DNA of 55,952 bases from assembly GCA_019636445.1 (NCBI GenBank), contig JAHBXO010000035.1, positions 1-55,952 of the forward strand, in the 5' to 3' direction. The notes under the pieces were generated by a model, which worked only from the letters and a program-made list of their open reading frames with translations, made no database searches and had not been told where the DNA came from. Positions 39,501-45,414 of the stretch are shown one piece after another. The first letter of the stretch is position 1, and each line of letters starts with the position of its first letter. This DNA comes from Gemmataceae bacterium. GTDB lineage: Bacteria; Planctomycetota; Planctomycetia; Gemmatales; Gemmataceae. The translations under genes were made by a program, and so were the position numbers.

Positions 39501-40134
39501 CGAGTTGCGCCGCGGTTGCGGCGATCGTCACGTCACCAGCCTGGAAACCACCGGTGGCGTGCGCGAGGATCCGTGCGCCGGCTTCCACCGCGATCGATTT
39601 CGCACTGAAGGAGACATTTCCCGAATTCGCCGTGGATTCGTCCGATAGCGGGTCGTTTCCCGCGATCGCGCGCGTCCACAGAGTCGCCCCGGCCCCGACT
39701 GTGATCGAGTGTGCGCCGACGACAGCGATGGCGTGCGACACGGTCGACCGCGCACCGAAGAACACGTTCTTGGCGAACGTCACCGATTCCACACCGTTCG
39801 ACGTGAACGTGCCACTCAGACCGAGGTTCGCGCCGATTGTCACACTCTGATTGTCACCCGTCGTGCCGACGAGCGCGATCGACGCGATTGATCCCGCGGC
39901 GAAGGATTTGGATGTCGAACCGTCCGATACGGTGAGGTCGGCGCCAGCGAGAGCGAGGGTGGCCGTATCGTCGTCGGCCGTGAATTGGACGCTCAGCACG
40001 CCGCCGGCGAGCGACGCCGAAACGGCCATGAGATTGCGGTCTTCCAGTTCCAAAACGGCAAGGCGCGCGGGCGACAATACGAATCGACGACGGACCGGGG
40101 ACGACATGAGCGCGCGGCGAATACGGCGAAGCAT
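25165..40134 (-). CDS. Giant (~4989 aa) haemagglutinin-like beta-repeat surface protein
   Basis: ATG 40134 is chosen because the basic start MLRRIRRALMSSPVRRRF leads into LAVLELEDRNLMA, the LExR-type motif seen in two other proteins here; a longer frame starts at 40224. Residues ~200-3000 are dozens of ~65-residue units with the pattern V.A...D...V.G.A..G.AGVGA.V.V....T.A.IG..A.V.A.G, as in filamentous-haemagglutinin beta-helix adhesins. Two inserted domains carry HGFQTGDSVTYW / HGYATGEAVVYD. Residues ~4210-4989 form a second array of ~12 units with W.G...DGG.G.D cores. No catalytic or protease motif is seen. The protein is predicted to be exported and filamentous, an adhesin or matrix protein. 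At 15 kb this single gene covers over a quarter of the window. Confidence 0.9.
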   Translation of the reverse strand: MLRRIRRALMSSPVRRRFVLSPARLAVLELEDRNLMAVSASLAGGVLSVQFTADDDTATLALAGADLTVSDGSTSKSFAAGSIASIALVGTTGDNQSVTIGANLGLSGTFTSNGVESVTFAKNVFFGARSTVSHAIAVVGAHSITVGAGATLWTRAIAGNDPLSDESTANSGNVSFSAKSIAVEAGARILAHATGGFQAGDVTIAATAAQLDAYMTPLFNEKTAAASVTVGDNAVIRGRNVTFSTDAAAKRYTIYDLGTLATKAPTLANQTVGDGLTFTPGRDDGSTGPTITRTNGTWSGFTAGETIAISGTPNGLNDGRYDVESVSTDSKSLVLVTSDALRQQTVNTGTNVTVRAVDTSLPAESVPFVAVDENGQAVQPQSTQGDVTKNAAPPVGWNPVLSAINGLPLPAQVTLTTAHAKTTIGNGVAIAASGNVSVSAKAAGNTRSQLPSLVFGITWAESDVQAITTIGNATITAGGSFSATSDVNNQLKAVTKTLGGTVQNPASGDAIALPGPSISVAVARGISVSTVETADGTSITAAGITIGAAMTNKFANESSATTSNAKSLAGSVGVAIADHSETARATLRGTVVSTGDVAVTAEGTNEAVENRTEASVNTDDPEPASPMFGLFTKISDFLGDAKDKQDDKSKNDQSKEGESGTTLQIAGAVVVAFSDFSVESSIARNAIVSVEGGALEVTATGESAPQASAVGSAEANSKLAVGGAFIYGDYSMDVKAWIGDGAVVNVDHSITVSAESSQIGGFPTSWGDFVGGIVGLRDTGLPWVSDGSTKSFSDAVSKSGAFLDTIDDVVDRGQAISEGDWSFLLQEFSVSFVSASARPGEVTDKDGNVSGKSNAASGNFDMVFAKSHATAWIGEGVQINQTTPNADADEQSVSVSATTEAKALYFGGLTGQGNPFGYTTVGGNGAIGGVYAHHDYDMLAKAYIADGAKVKAAKDVAVEAENNLIVGVWDFAGSSGKNFAVQGTFTVTPVDSLTLAYIENSAIVDAGGDVAISSATDQLFITFTGAIAKSDKVGVGAGLGYFDVDSTTKAFIGNVTTSAAFPGAGTITVGGDLDIAAENSILGITVGISAALATTPDEPPPPPPPTLDEILDDGATLTNLFALPDEQQPTNTKQESESNQKSETQKRTGFGLSASLGLNLFDTVTFAGIDSTTVAATGNVSVVASSDELFIVATGAAALNLDTKADSSTALAGALSWNDLDRDVIAKVNNATITSADLTVNAEASSLLVSVTAGAAITSPSQKGKTSVGIAGSANVNDLDTTVSATLAGTTKVTATGDVSVTANHELLVVSVAGGLSVSQRAGVGAAFDLGFLKTTVAAKVGDGIAIDAGGDVSVEAFDDQFFVSIGASVGVGTQKLGLAGSASWLNIATDVTASLGNNVSVTSGGDMKVTADETLFAFGLGGAAGFGKDSGFGAGLAGMNIRRNVNATIGTGGTIVVAGTAAAGDHGLFVRAFTEDDLYLIGAGGAVGATKAALAGSLALLIDTTTTNASIGKSTTVSQPAGKSGSTMSAIVEADHDSNVLAVGGAFSIGKSAALGLGVVVMPMTHTTTASIADSANISANNDIRIRANHAFDADNFAVALSGGLGGVGAAGAGVIQPLTFTTTATAGASSTLFANGNIVITADAEYDMLAIAGQGAIGVGGSGVGVSNVTTVRNETVRAEAGNNAILTALGNKGTFAASDDATSNKAVRGLIITSTLDDDVVVVAAGVAAGTSGAGIAGSVAVTVQTTNVTSRIGTGSKVLADTDDRAAANAAQETYLYAEHLADHAGAGGGGGFGSSGGFGAGVDVGAVNRTTRAIIDDSANVYSRGDISVRAIAGGDWISVGASVGGGGTAGIAGSASVQVHTVTTQARIGANATAFSAGNIVVATRDELQIDGIAGQISIGGTAGVGGSVPVVVVTKTTDASIGDGAAVDALGNTSAYQAQVTPPSVTFTDPLFFARSGVNTTSNQINLGYTHGFQTGDSVTYWANGTAIGGLENGGTYYAIVVDSKTIRLATNETNADAGTAIDLTSTGTNDRQSITAYGEVAAPSVNNDGATGDNLSKRRTLSLGSTGVRGVVVSAISLDEIATYGISGGGGGTVGVQIVASVSIPTITTTATIGGNAKINQSDLGANAGQSVTVAAIADYDRLGIGGSLAIGGTAGIAPLADVLVSKHTTKASIGSSAKVGAERDIIVAAHAAEDVRAFVIGVAGAGTAAVAGSVGVIILKTQTQATVGASSQLYALGNAVVSANDVTDATVVVGAAALGIGAAGVGASVNVSVIEKDTLARIADNATVTALAGRSGINAYTGDGLTKSSVQGVIVQAASDEDILNVVVAGGAGLYAGVAGAVNVNVLTANTSAQLGNNVVVNGSGTADADQSVYVAAIDTLELDVIGGAAGLGAAGVAGGVDVGIIRSNTNATVGTGATVNAASHIGIGSASTRDVDSLVIGASAGAGALAASVAVYSLYATVDTASKNSLNGSGGSNGATYADSATKTNVISDGLGSYNQSSTFEGGKQLANAGNSAKSSVVANSPSGVAAGAVNAAPTPSGTTTTVGNGAKILAGGNISILASDTVAIEATTGSGAVGAAGIGASVTYVTVGGQSLASVGDSVTLGGDTVKVGASYSGDGDAESYGGAAGGFVGIGAQVAILTDQHNETAKVGSNATVTAKTKFSIATNSNRTLDTSNAGGGVSLGFAAGASYAQIDSKGSASATLGANGVVSAGAGGVDISANSNTNTDANAVGVAAGAAAINLTLAEVKVSASTTASIGSGTAVTSAGDVNVKATYSAVTDLDAVGVSGGVFSAGAMDVKYTDTSTVSANLNAVGKFDVMGSLAVEASANNGVVLDTVGTSVGAVGGNGAVITATATPTVTASVGSSGGLVAANDLSVIARAGANYDAETTGVSVGGLAVGVSRVTLGWSPTVTTTVMADTDLSAGKNLTVRSLVNYDRAGAEQTTNIIKVKVTSISGSLVGGSGANVDVDLKPVAGTTVGAGANLIASRTLRIGSDVRSRTNVDLFGLNAGVLTIGSVSGTVDIDTASTVAIADSTLANPTRLSGGNDLIVRAAMDHGGRSNVSGGGGGAIASSGANMVYTLSGTAAGSSDAASVSVSIGKNTVVLSSGTVDLGTFVKLDFESDNSQTNGGFFANNDTDASTVSRYDANVTIGDSTKIGTRNLRVTTNQNVRSDVDTDAAAVGVGFNLDTDARSDVFAKNRVIVNAGTSIVATGFALLENSDGSVYIRADSYGRGAAFAANVSADSQGTRSVDGAVSVASGVEIVSPTVRVQSLRPTGGRDVTADSTNVSLVGFFVSLWNAITGGDVGRTTGGSDSLANSVALNAAITLGSPRNATLTIDANGGITNQNWATATIQTDRIVVDDVYSIPGERLDVRAPGGSTSGTSTVSYGAMETVTITNASPKMLFINNIETFIDRSTTPTFNHEASTANWSFTKSSSADVNGETTKVVIRNTAIGSGYDVVLAGHIDAPAGSVEIAANGGDVYSATGEGYVNSRVVTLNATAGALGRTATPIFLRTPEQKNAALPVGIVSAHGQTGGHLDVTATSPTATTFTYRVQNVTSATGTMKVVAHEGSTTVRSTTTQIRVVDGSSYQGTLLGPLSVNPATALNTATDTITLPYAHQLANGDRAQYQPLGVFPIGGVAPFTDRQVRVSGTTGLQFSANFATGSVSDAKDAISFTAPHGYATGEAVVYDRAGNTAVSGYADGTTYYPWVYDANTVQLYNSSANAKATSNAFRADAVQTITNPAYDDKATSGIATLKTLTVIALSVVNPYATGTKIAYWTFDSNTIQQMTGANTVNVGSLSYFYTVTVPLPTTKNKDETDAQFNDRVNAHKGLVALAATAADAADGKLVVISKPATITQEPHFLRSVAGLVTVNATPTTGQTHYLRSDLSQPILPGPGFHVIDTNSLYIQDAKGTITRVSRDDVRSVRDVISETVSIAASAKTTVEIGTISSSAGNVLVEVGTNSAYDTDAHIVDTLSAVAGTFKIEVDGGSLVNATTNTNLNAKTADLTAWDNIGSESKPITGTVQYLKAQAGLSGSGGIWFENTGNLTLQGLKAVNDVMVHVVDRAGAADNLTVEANTSVESTAGIVYLKAGDQLFIPASAKVSAPNGINFYTNYGNAEGTSGLIDLRGFVGAKVINVYGDANTVDTILDSNNMNFEIGDNYLRRYNNKVLDTTFNLFNVTGDHFDITGGSLDNTINVTDWTGTGIFDGKAGLNRVVAVNDVDFTLADDTLSRSAHGDITFVNDTVRRAALTGGAGANSFTVTDWSYQALLDGAGGTDAIIDVNDVNYVLADSSMARSTVGNFDLRNIEHAELTSGSLDNRFEVSEWTGTTKLDGGAGLNSVATVRDGDYDLSNTNLTREIGGTVAGTFDLANIAKSLLIGGTSDNTFNLTGWTGQAAVDGTAGIDRIANASNSDAILNADFLGRADGMQVQVANVETAVLLGGTDANAFLVEGWTGSVLVDGKGGGDKLMVNANTDYTLTATSIQLGNGTTIDVANLTKVTLNGGNEDNAIVVEEQPDFYTVIRAGGGDNSVRVSAAGDFNLTGSSLAIDGVDRYLLEGVDRISLVGTAANNDFLIDDWVGGLAVRGGAGTDTVHVVADTDFVLTAGEINLGTGRTIDLFEIEGAVLHGGDADNRFEINGWVGTATIVGGRGIDVVTALAPSNVRITDGLLEVQDGPTVLHDGIERAVLIGLPGQDHTYAIEHFSGAVSIIGAANAFDRLTVLSAGSFDLQAGHLVLGTGGTVDFSGIDFTVLQGSPASQNFFNIGGGTGAVSLIGGDSGIDQVRIVADADFVLDDSVARLSDGTTIHLNDITKATLIGGPGDNVFDVSGWTGYASIDGAGGTDTVVSANDTNFVLTADVLQRADGAVFGLTGIEKIRLTGGTGDNRFIVEDWSGRVDLDGGKGGDEYVISLDGQGHSHISIDDTGTGGNDALTVVLPPDSSPLVTLLGVWLGGDGVEFEGIEDFDLV

Positions 40135-40415
40135 TGGGCGATGCCTGTTCGTGGGGAGTGCTAGGGCAGATTCCCACGCGAGACCGAACGAAGTCGCATC
40201 GGTGCGCGCGGAATCCGCTGTCATGGCTTAGCACAGCATTTGCGGTCGGGATTTTTGATTCGAACGGAATCGCACGTTGAATGGGATGAGGAAGAGCCGC
40301 GCCGAGCCGAATTGCTACCGGCGCGGAATTTCCATCACTCGTCGAAATGGAAACACGACGCTCGACCGTCGTTACGGAATCCGCGATGTGCCTGAATTGT
40401 GGAATCGGAAGAGTT

Positions 40416-41717
40416 TTACTTCAAAAGTTTTGCGGGCGTCGCCACCGACTTTAGACCGACACTGTTGACGGCGACGATGGAGTATCGAGCCGTGCCGTCC
40501 GCCTTCGCGTCCACGAACTTCATCTCCGGCATCGGTTTTTCCGGGGTGTCGTGGTAGGACATGGTTTGAAACAGCGGTCGACCAAAGCGACCGACCGGCT
40601 TGGCGGGCCACGCGGCGATTTCCTTTCCATCCTTCAGGATTGCGAATCCCTTCAGGCCGCTCTCGAAGTCGGCTTCGGCTTCCCAAGTGAGTATTGCGCC
40701 AGCACCATCGACGACGAGGCGCACGTTCGTCGGTGCCGGAGGAGGAGTCGCGTCCTCGGTCGTGCCCGTGGCCACGTATTGCGCCCATGCCTTCGCGACC
40801 GCTTCGTTCGGCAGCCAGTTGCGCTCCTCCGATTTGCCCACGGACTTCGCCGCCGGCATCGCTTCCTTCCCCAGCACCGCGGACGCCCAACCGGTCGATG
40901 CGTCGATCGCCTTCAATTTCGCCCCCGAATCCGGCAAGCGCAGCGCGAGGCAGGCGTCGAAGAACGGGATGGCGAGGTAACGCGAGTCGCCGCACTCGTG
41001 GCCGGTGCGCGGATCGGGAGCGAAGCACGCCGGGGAACCATTCTTACGATACGCGGAGAACATCGCCATTGATCCGTTCCATGCACCGGCGAAGCGCTTG
41101 TCGTCCTTCTCCTTCGCACCCGGATTGAGCACGATCGGTATGCCGTATGCCGCCTCCGGGATCGTCGGCTTGGCGATGTCGCCCTTCTCCCAGGTGCTGA
41201 ACGCCGTACCCGAGCGGAACCAGATTGCCACGATCCGTTCGGGGTGCATCGTCTGCATGAGGCTGGCCCAGAATCCTCCGCCGGAGTGGCCCCACAGGCA
41301 CCAGGGCACGGTCTCCAATTCGGGATGCTTCGACTTCGCCGCGAACTCCTTCAGGCAACGAAGGAAGGTCTTTTCGGAGCCATTGCGCGGGTCGCACCAT
41401 TTGCGGCAGTCCTGGCCATCCTCCTGGTGGTAGCTCGGGCCGAGGAGGGCGCAGTCCCATTTCTTAGCCAATGCCTGCCAGTGCAGGTCGTAGGCGGCCG
41501 TCGCGCCGCCCTTGCACGCGCCGGAGCCACAGCCGTGCTGGTGCACGATCACGCCGCGAATCGTTTGGACGCCTTCGGGAATCCAGATCGTATACGTGAC
41601 GCCGTAGACGAGTTCGCCGGGCTTCGTCGAAGCCTCGTAGGTGGTTGTGTGGTACGTCCCGGCCGCCGAGGCGGAGACGGCTGAAACCACGAGAGCGAGG
41701 AGGGTAAGACGAAACAT
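40416..41717 (-). CDS. Secreted alpha/beta hydrolase with Fn3-like C-terminus
   Basis: A 433-residue protein starting at ATG 41717, with GGAAA 7 bases upstream; the TTG 12 bases earlier is less likely. Residues 1-19 are a signal peptide (LTLLALVVSAVSASA). The alpha/beta hydrolase core shows an oxyanion-side HQHGCGSGAC and the nucleophile elbow WGHSGGG (~145-150), so the catalytic Ser lies within GHSGG. Several cysteines (DCRKWCDP, CLKEF, CLWGH) could form disulfides outside the cytoplasm. The C-terminal ~100 residues resemble a fibronectin type III domain (PPPAPTNVRLVVDG ... YSIVAVNSVGL). Substrate is unknown; esterase or polysaccharide deacylase roles are possible. A 29-bp hairpin lies just upstream. 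Confidence 0.85.
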   Translation of the reverse strand: MFRLTLLALVVSAVSASAAGTYHTTTYEASTKPGELVYGVTYTIWIPEGVQTIRGVIVHQHGCGSGACKGGATAAYDLHWQALAKKWDCALLGPSYHQEDGQDCRKWCDPRNGSEKTFLRCLKEFAAKSKHPELETVPWCLWGHSGGGFWASLMQTMHPERIVAIWFRSGTAFSTWEKGDIAKPTIPEAAYGIPIVLNPGAKEKDDKRFAGAWNGSMAMFSAYRKNGSPACFAPDPRTGHECGDSRYLAIPFFDACLALRLPDSGAKLKAIDASTGWASAVLGKEAMPAAKSVGKSEERNWLPNEAVAKAWAQYVATGTTEDATPPPAPTNVRLVVDGAGAILTWEAEADFESGLKGFAILKDGKEIAAWPAKPVGRFGRPLFQTMSYHDTPEKPMPEMKFVDAKADGTARYSIVAVNSVGLKSVATPAKLLK

Positions 41718-41744
41718 GATTGTTTCCAAAACAGATGACCTCGA

Positions 41745-41808
41745 ATAACACGAATAAGACGAATGGAAACAGAATCATGTCTGTTTTCATTCGTCTTATT
41801 CGTGTTAT
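41745..41808. repeat. Near-perfect 29-bp inverted repeat
   Basis: Two 29-base AT-rich arms (41745-41773 and 41780-41808) match in 28 positions around a 6-base loop. It lies between the HU gene's stop and the hydrolase start, both on the minus strand. It may be the HU terminator or a copy of a dispersed palindromic (REP-like) element; its low GC contrasts with the neighbouring genes. Confidence 0.85.
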
Positions 41809-41826
41809 GCGTGGTGAAATCGACTT

Positions 41827-42144
41827 TTACTTCAGGGCTTCCGAGAAGGCCTTGATCGGAAGCGCGCGGACCTTGTTATGGGCCGGGCGGTCCTTCGTGA
41901 CGTATTCTTTGCCGTTGAGGGGGTTGGTCTTCTTCTCGCCGCCCTTGACCGCCTTGACCTTGCGGATCTTGAAGCGGGCCATGCCCGGGAGGGTGAAGAC
42001 GCCGGGGCCTTTCGGGCCGAGTTCGGCTTTCGCCAGGTCCGCCAGCGCGTCCATCACCTTGGTCACGTCCGCCTTCTTCAGTTCGGTCTTCTCGGCGAGC
42101 GTGGTGAACAGGGCCGACTTGGTCATCACCTTCTTCTTGGCCAT
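41827..42144 (-). CDS. HU-family DNA-binding protein
   Basis: A 105-residue basic protein from ATG 42144, with GGAG ~9 bases upstream. It follows the HU/IHF pattern: two N-terminal helices (MTKSALFTTLAEKTELKKADVTK split by a turn), a central strand GVFTLPGMARFKI, a basic beta arm KKTNPLNGKEYVTKDRPAHN in place of the usual RNPxTG arm, and the terminal helix IKAFSEALK. HU proteins bind and bend DNA and help organise the nucleoid. The arm is longer and more lysine-rich than in E. coli HU, a form common in planctomycete-type homologues as far as I recall. It is divergent from transketolase, with about 250 bases between the starts. Confidence 0.88.
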   Translation of the reverse strand: MAKKKVMTKSALFTTLAEKTELKKADVTKVMDALADLAKAELGPKGPGVFTLPGMARFKIRKVKAVKGGEKKTNPLNGKEYVTKDRPAHNKVRALPIKAFSEALK

Positions 42145-42397
42145 CGGATCGCACTCCAGACAGTTGATTGGGAATTCCCCGCGCAAGCCCTTGATTTGAA
42201 GGGTGCGGCGACAAGGTTATTCATCCTTGCTTGCAAATCCAGCGAAAAAGCGCGAAAATCGATGGAAAGCTCGAAAAATCCCGGAAATTCGGCACCTTTT
42301 TGGCCTTGGCGAAAAAATCCCCGACGTTGCAACCGCGCGCCGTTCCCGTATCCTCTCTGCGATGCCGGACACTTTCTCTTCCAACCCGAGGCCCACG

Positions 42398-44449
42398 ATG
42401 AGCGCGACCGCGACCTTCGATGCGATGGACCAACTCTGCGTCAACACGATCCGCACGCTCTCGATGGACGCGGTGCAAAAAGCGAACTCCGGCCACCCGG
42501 GCGCACCGATGGGTCTCGCTCCGGTCGCCTACACCGTCTGGAACCGCTTCCTCCGGTACGACCCTAAATCGCCGACCTGGTTCAACCGCGATCGATTCGT
42601 CCTCTCGAACGGCCACGCGTCCATGCTGCTCTACAGCATGATCCACCTCGCGGGCATCGAAGCCGTTGACGGCAAGCGCAAGGTGACGATGGACGAGATC
42701 AAGCGATTTCGCCAGTTCGATAGCGCGACCCCAGGCCACCCCGAATACCACCTGACCGCCGGCGTGGAAACGACCACCGGTCCGCTCGGCCAGGGGATCG
42801 GCAACGCCGTCGGCATGGCCATCGCGCAGAAGTGGATCGCCGCCAACTACGGCAAACCCGGCTACGAAGACCTCTTCGAGCACCGCGTCTATGCCATCTG
42901 CGGCGACGGCTGCCTCATGGAGGGCGTCGCCAGCGAAGCCTCCTCCCTCGCCGGCCACCTCAAGCTCGACAACCTCTGCCTCCTCTACGACGACAACCAG
43001 ATCACCATCGACGGCCGCACCACGCTCGCCTTCACCGAAAACGTCGCGAAGCGATTCGAGGCCTACGGCTGGCACGTTCTGCAAGTCGCCGACGCCAACG
43101 ACCTGCCGGCGCTCGCGAAGGCGATGAACGAAGCGGCCGCGACGAAGGGCAAGCCGACGTTCATCGTCGTGAAGGGGAAGATCGGGTACGGCGCCCCGCA
43201 CAAGCAGGACAGCGAGCATGCCCACGGCGAGCCTCTCGGCGAAGACGAAATCAAGGGGGCTAAGAAGAACTACGGCTGGCCGGAAGACAAGAATTTCTAC
43301 GTGCCGGACGGCGTCTACGAGCGATTCCAGGAGAACATCGGCAAGCGCGGAGCGGAGGCGCACGCGGCGTGGGCGAAGAAGTTCGCCGACTACAAGGCCA
43401 AGCATGCCGACCTCGCGGCGCAGATCGAAAGCATTCAGTCCAAAAAGCTGCCAGCCGGCTGGGAAAAGTCGCTGCCGACGTTCCCAACCGACCCGAAGGG
43501 GATGGCGACGCGCGATTCCTCCGGCAAGGTGCTGAACGCCGTGGCGAAGGCGGTGCCGTGGATGGTCGGCGGTTCGGCCGACCTCGCGAAGTCGAACAAG
43601 AGCCGGCTGACGTTCGAGGGTGCCGGCGATTTCCAGGCTGGCAGCTACTCCGGCCGCAACGTCCACTTCGGCGTCCGCGAGCACGGAATGGGTGCCGTCG
43701 TCAACGGCATGGCGCTCTCCGGACTGCGATCGTTCGCCGCCGGGTTCATGATCTTCTCCGATTACGGCCGCGCCGCCATCCGCCTTGGTTCGATCATCGA
43801 GAAGCCGGTGATCTATGTCTTCACCCATGACAGCATCGGTGTCGGCGAAGACGGCCCGACGCACCAGCCGATCGAACACATGGCCAGCCTGCGGGCGATC
43901 CCCGGCCTGATCGTGTTGCGGCCCGGCGACGCGAACGAAGTGGCCGAGGCGTACAAGGTGGCGATGGAATCGAGTCATCACCCCGTCATCCTCGCGCTGA
44001 GCCGCCAGGCGGTGCCGACCTACGACCGCACGAAGTACGCCCCGGCCAGCGGCGTCGCGAAGGGTGGCTACGTCTTCGCCGACGCTGCCGGCGGCAAGCC
44101 CGAACTGATCCTGATCGCGACCGGTACCGAACTGCCTTTGGCGGTCGAGGCCTACGAGAAGCTCACTGCCGAGGGCGTGAAGGCCCGCGTCGTCAGCCTT
44201 CCGTCGTGGGAATTGTTCGAACAGCAGACGAAAGAGTATCGCGACGGCGTGTTGCCGCCGGCGGTCACGGCGCGCGTCGGCATCGAGATGGCGTCGACCT
44301 TCGGATGGGAACGCTATGTCGGAGCGAGCGGTGCCATGATCGGCATGCGTTCTTTCGGCGCGTCGGCCCCGCTCAAGGACCTCGCCAAGCACTTCGGCTT
44401 CACGATCGAGAAGGTGCTGGAAGCCGCGAAGGCCCAACTGAAGAAGTAA
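42398..44449 (+). CDS. tkt: Transketolase
   Basis: A 683-residue thiamine-diphosphate enzyme of the pentose phosphate pathway and Calvin-type carbon shuffling; it moves two-carbon units between sugar phosphates in the cytoplasm. Motifs include SGHPGAPMGLAP, the diphosphate-binding GDGCLMEGVASEASSLAGH with DDNQITIDG, the pyrimidine-domain segment HFGVREHGMGAVVNGMAL, THDSIGVGEDGPTHQP and a C-terminal transketolase domain. The ATG at 42398 (MSATATF) has a GAGG 6 bases upstream and is preferred; ATG 42362 would add 12 residues. Length fits the family (660-690). A strong hairpin follows the stop. Confidence 0.96.
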   Translation: MSATATFDAMDQLCVNTIRTLSMDAVQKANSGHPGAPMGLAPVAYTVWNRFLRYDPKSPTWFNRDRFVLSNGHASMLLYSMIHLAGIEAVDGKRKVTMDEIKRFRQFDSATPGHPEYHLTAGVETTTGPLGQGIGNAVGMAIAQKWIAANYGKPGYEDLFEHRVYAICGDGCLMEGVASEASSLAGHLKLDNLCLLYDDNQITIDGRTTLAFTENVAKRFEAYGWHVLQVADANDLPALAKAMNEAAATKGKPTFIVVKGKIGYGAPHKQDSEHAHGEPLGEDEIKGAKKNYGWPEDKNFYVPDGVYERFQENIGKRGAEAHAAWAKKFADYKAKHADLAAQIESIQSKKLPAGWEKSLPTFPTDPKGMATRDSSGKVLNAVAKAVPWMVGGSADLAKSNKSRLTFEGAGDFQAGSYSGRNVHFGVREHGMGAVVNGMALSGLRSFAAGFMIFSDYGRAAIRLGSIIEKPVIYVFTHDSIGVGEDGPTHQPIEHMASLRAIPGLIVLRPGDANEVAEAYKVAMESSHHPVILALSRQAVPTYDRTKYAPASGVAKGGYVFADAAGGKPELILIATGTELPLAVEAYEKLTAEGVKARVVSLPSWELFEQQTKEYRDGVLPPAVTARVGIEMASTFGWERYVGASGAMIGMRSFGASAPLKDLAKHFGFTIEKVLEAAKAQLKK

Positions 44450-44456
44450 AATCGAG

Positions 44457-44488
44457 CAATGCCCGCGGACGACCGTCCGCGGGCATTG
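44457..44488. terminator. Perfect 14-bp hairpin between tkt and hisG
   Basis: CAATGCCCGCGGAC and its exact complement surround a 4-base GACC loop, 8 bases after the tkt stop and just past the convergent hisG stop. It is a likely bidirectional terminator, although no long T-run follows. Confidence 0.8.
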
Positions 44489-44492
44489 GTCA

Positions 44493-45368
44493 TCAATCAA
44501 TGATCTTGTTCAACGGGTACTCGACGATCCCGCACGCGCCCGCCGACTTCAGCCGCGGGATGATCCTCCGCACCTCGGCTTCGTCCAGGATCGTGTTCAC
44601 GTCCACCCACGTCGGATCGGACAAACTCGATATCGTCGGCGTCTGCAACGCCGGCAGCATCGCCAGCACCGAATCCAACTGAGAACGCTTCACGTTCATC
44701 ATCAACCCGACCTTCCCCTCGGCCGCCATCGCTCCCTTGAGCATCAGGATCAGGTCGTCCATCTTCTGACGCTTCCACGGATCCTTTGCCGCGTCCGGGT
44801 TCGCGATGAATCGGGTCGTGCTCTGAAGGATATCGCAGACGATGCGCAGGTTGTTCGCCTTCAGGCTGCTCCCCGTCTCCGTCACCTCCACGATGGCGTC
44901 GGCGAGTTTCGGAGGTTTCACCTCAGTGGCGCCCCAACTGAACTCCACGTTCGCCGTCACGCCATGGCCCGCAAGCCACTTCCGCGTGATGTTCACCACC
45001 TCCGTGGCGATCCGTTTTCCCTGAAGATCCTTTGGTTCCTTCACGGGGGAATCGTTCGGCACGGCGAGCACCCAGCGCACCGGCCGGCGGCTGACCTTGC
45101 TGAACACGAGTTCCGCCAGCTCCGTCACCTGCGCGTCGTTCTCGACAACCCAGTCGTGCCCTGTGAGGCCGCAATCGAGCGAACCGTTCTGCACGTAGCG
45201 AGCCATCTCCTGCGCCCGGATCAGCGTGCAGTGGATCTCCGTGTCGTCGATCGTGGGGTAGTAACTCCGGCTGGCGAAGGTCAGCTTGTACCCCGCCTTC
45301 CGGAACAATTCGGCCGTGGCCTCCTGCAGCGAACCCGCGGGGATGCCCAGTTTCAAGATGTTGCTCAT
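44493..45368 (-). CDS. hisG: ATP phosphoribosyltransferase, long form
   Basis: A 291-residue HisG, which joins ATP and PRPP in the first committed step of histidine synthesis. The N-terminal catalytic domains contain LGIPAGSLQEA, CGLTGHDWV and the PRPP-binding region VEVTETGSSLKANNLRIV. The C-terminal ~75 residues (KVGLMMNV ... ILDEAEVRRIIPRLKSAGACGIVEYPLNKII) form the ACT-like regulatory domain of the long form, so it should be feedback-inhibited by histidine and need no HisZ. No other his genes are beside it, which is usual for scattered planctomycete biosynthesis genes. Start at ATG 45368; no strong ribosome site is seen. Confidence 0.95.
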   Translation of the reverse strand: MSNILKLGIPAGSLQEATAELFRKAGYKLTFASRSYYPTIDDTEIHCTLIRAQEMARYVQNGSLDCGLTGHDWVVENDAQVTELAELVFSKVSRRPVRWVLAVPNDSPVKEPKDLQGKRIATEVVNITRKWLAGHGVTANVEFSWGATEVKPPKLADAIVEVTETGSSLKANNLRIVCDILQSTTRFIANPDAAKDPWKRQKMDDLILMLKGAMAAEGKVGLMMNVKRSQLDSVLAMLPALQTPTISSLSDPTWVDVNTILDEAEVRRIIPRLKSAGACGIVEYPLNKIID

Positions 45369-45414
45369 ACTCTTGATTTAAGAATCGAGGGGATTCCGCA
45401 AAGACAACATGGCG

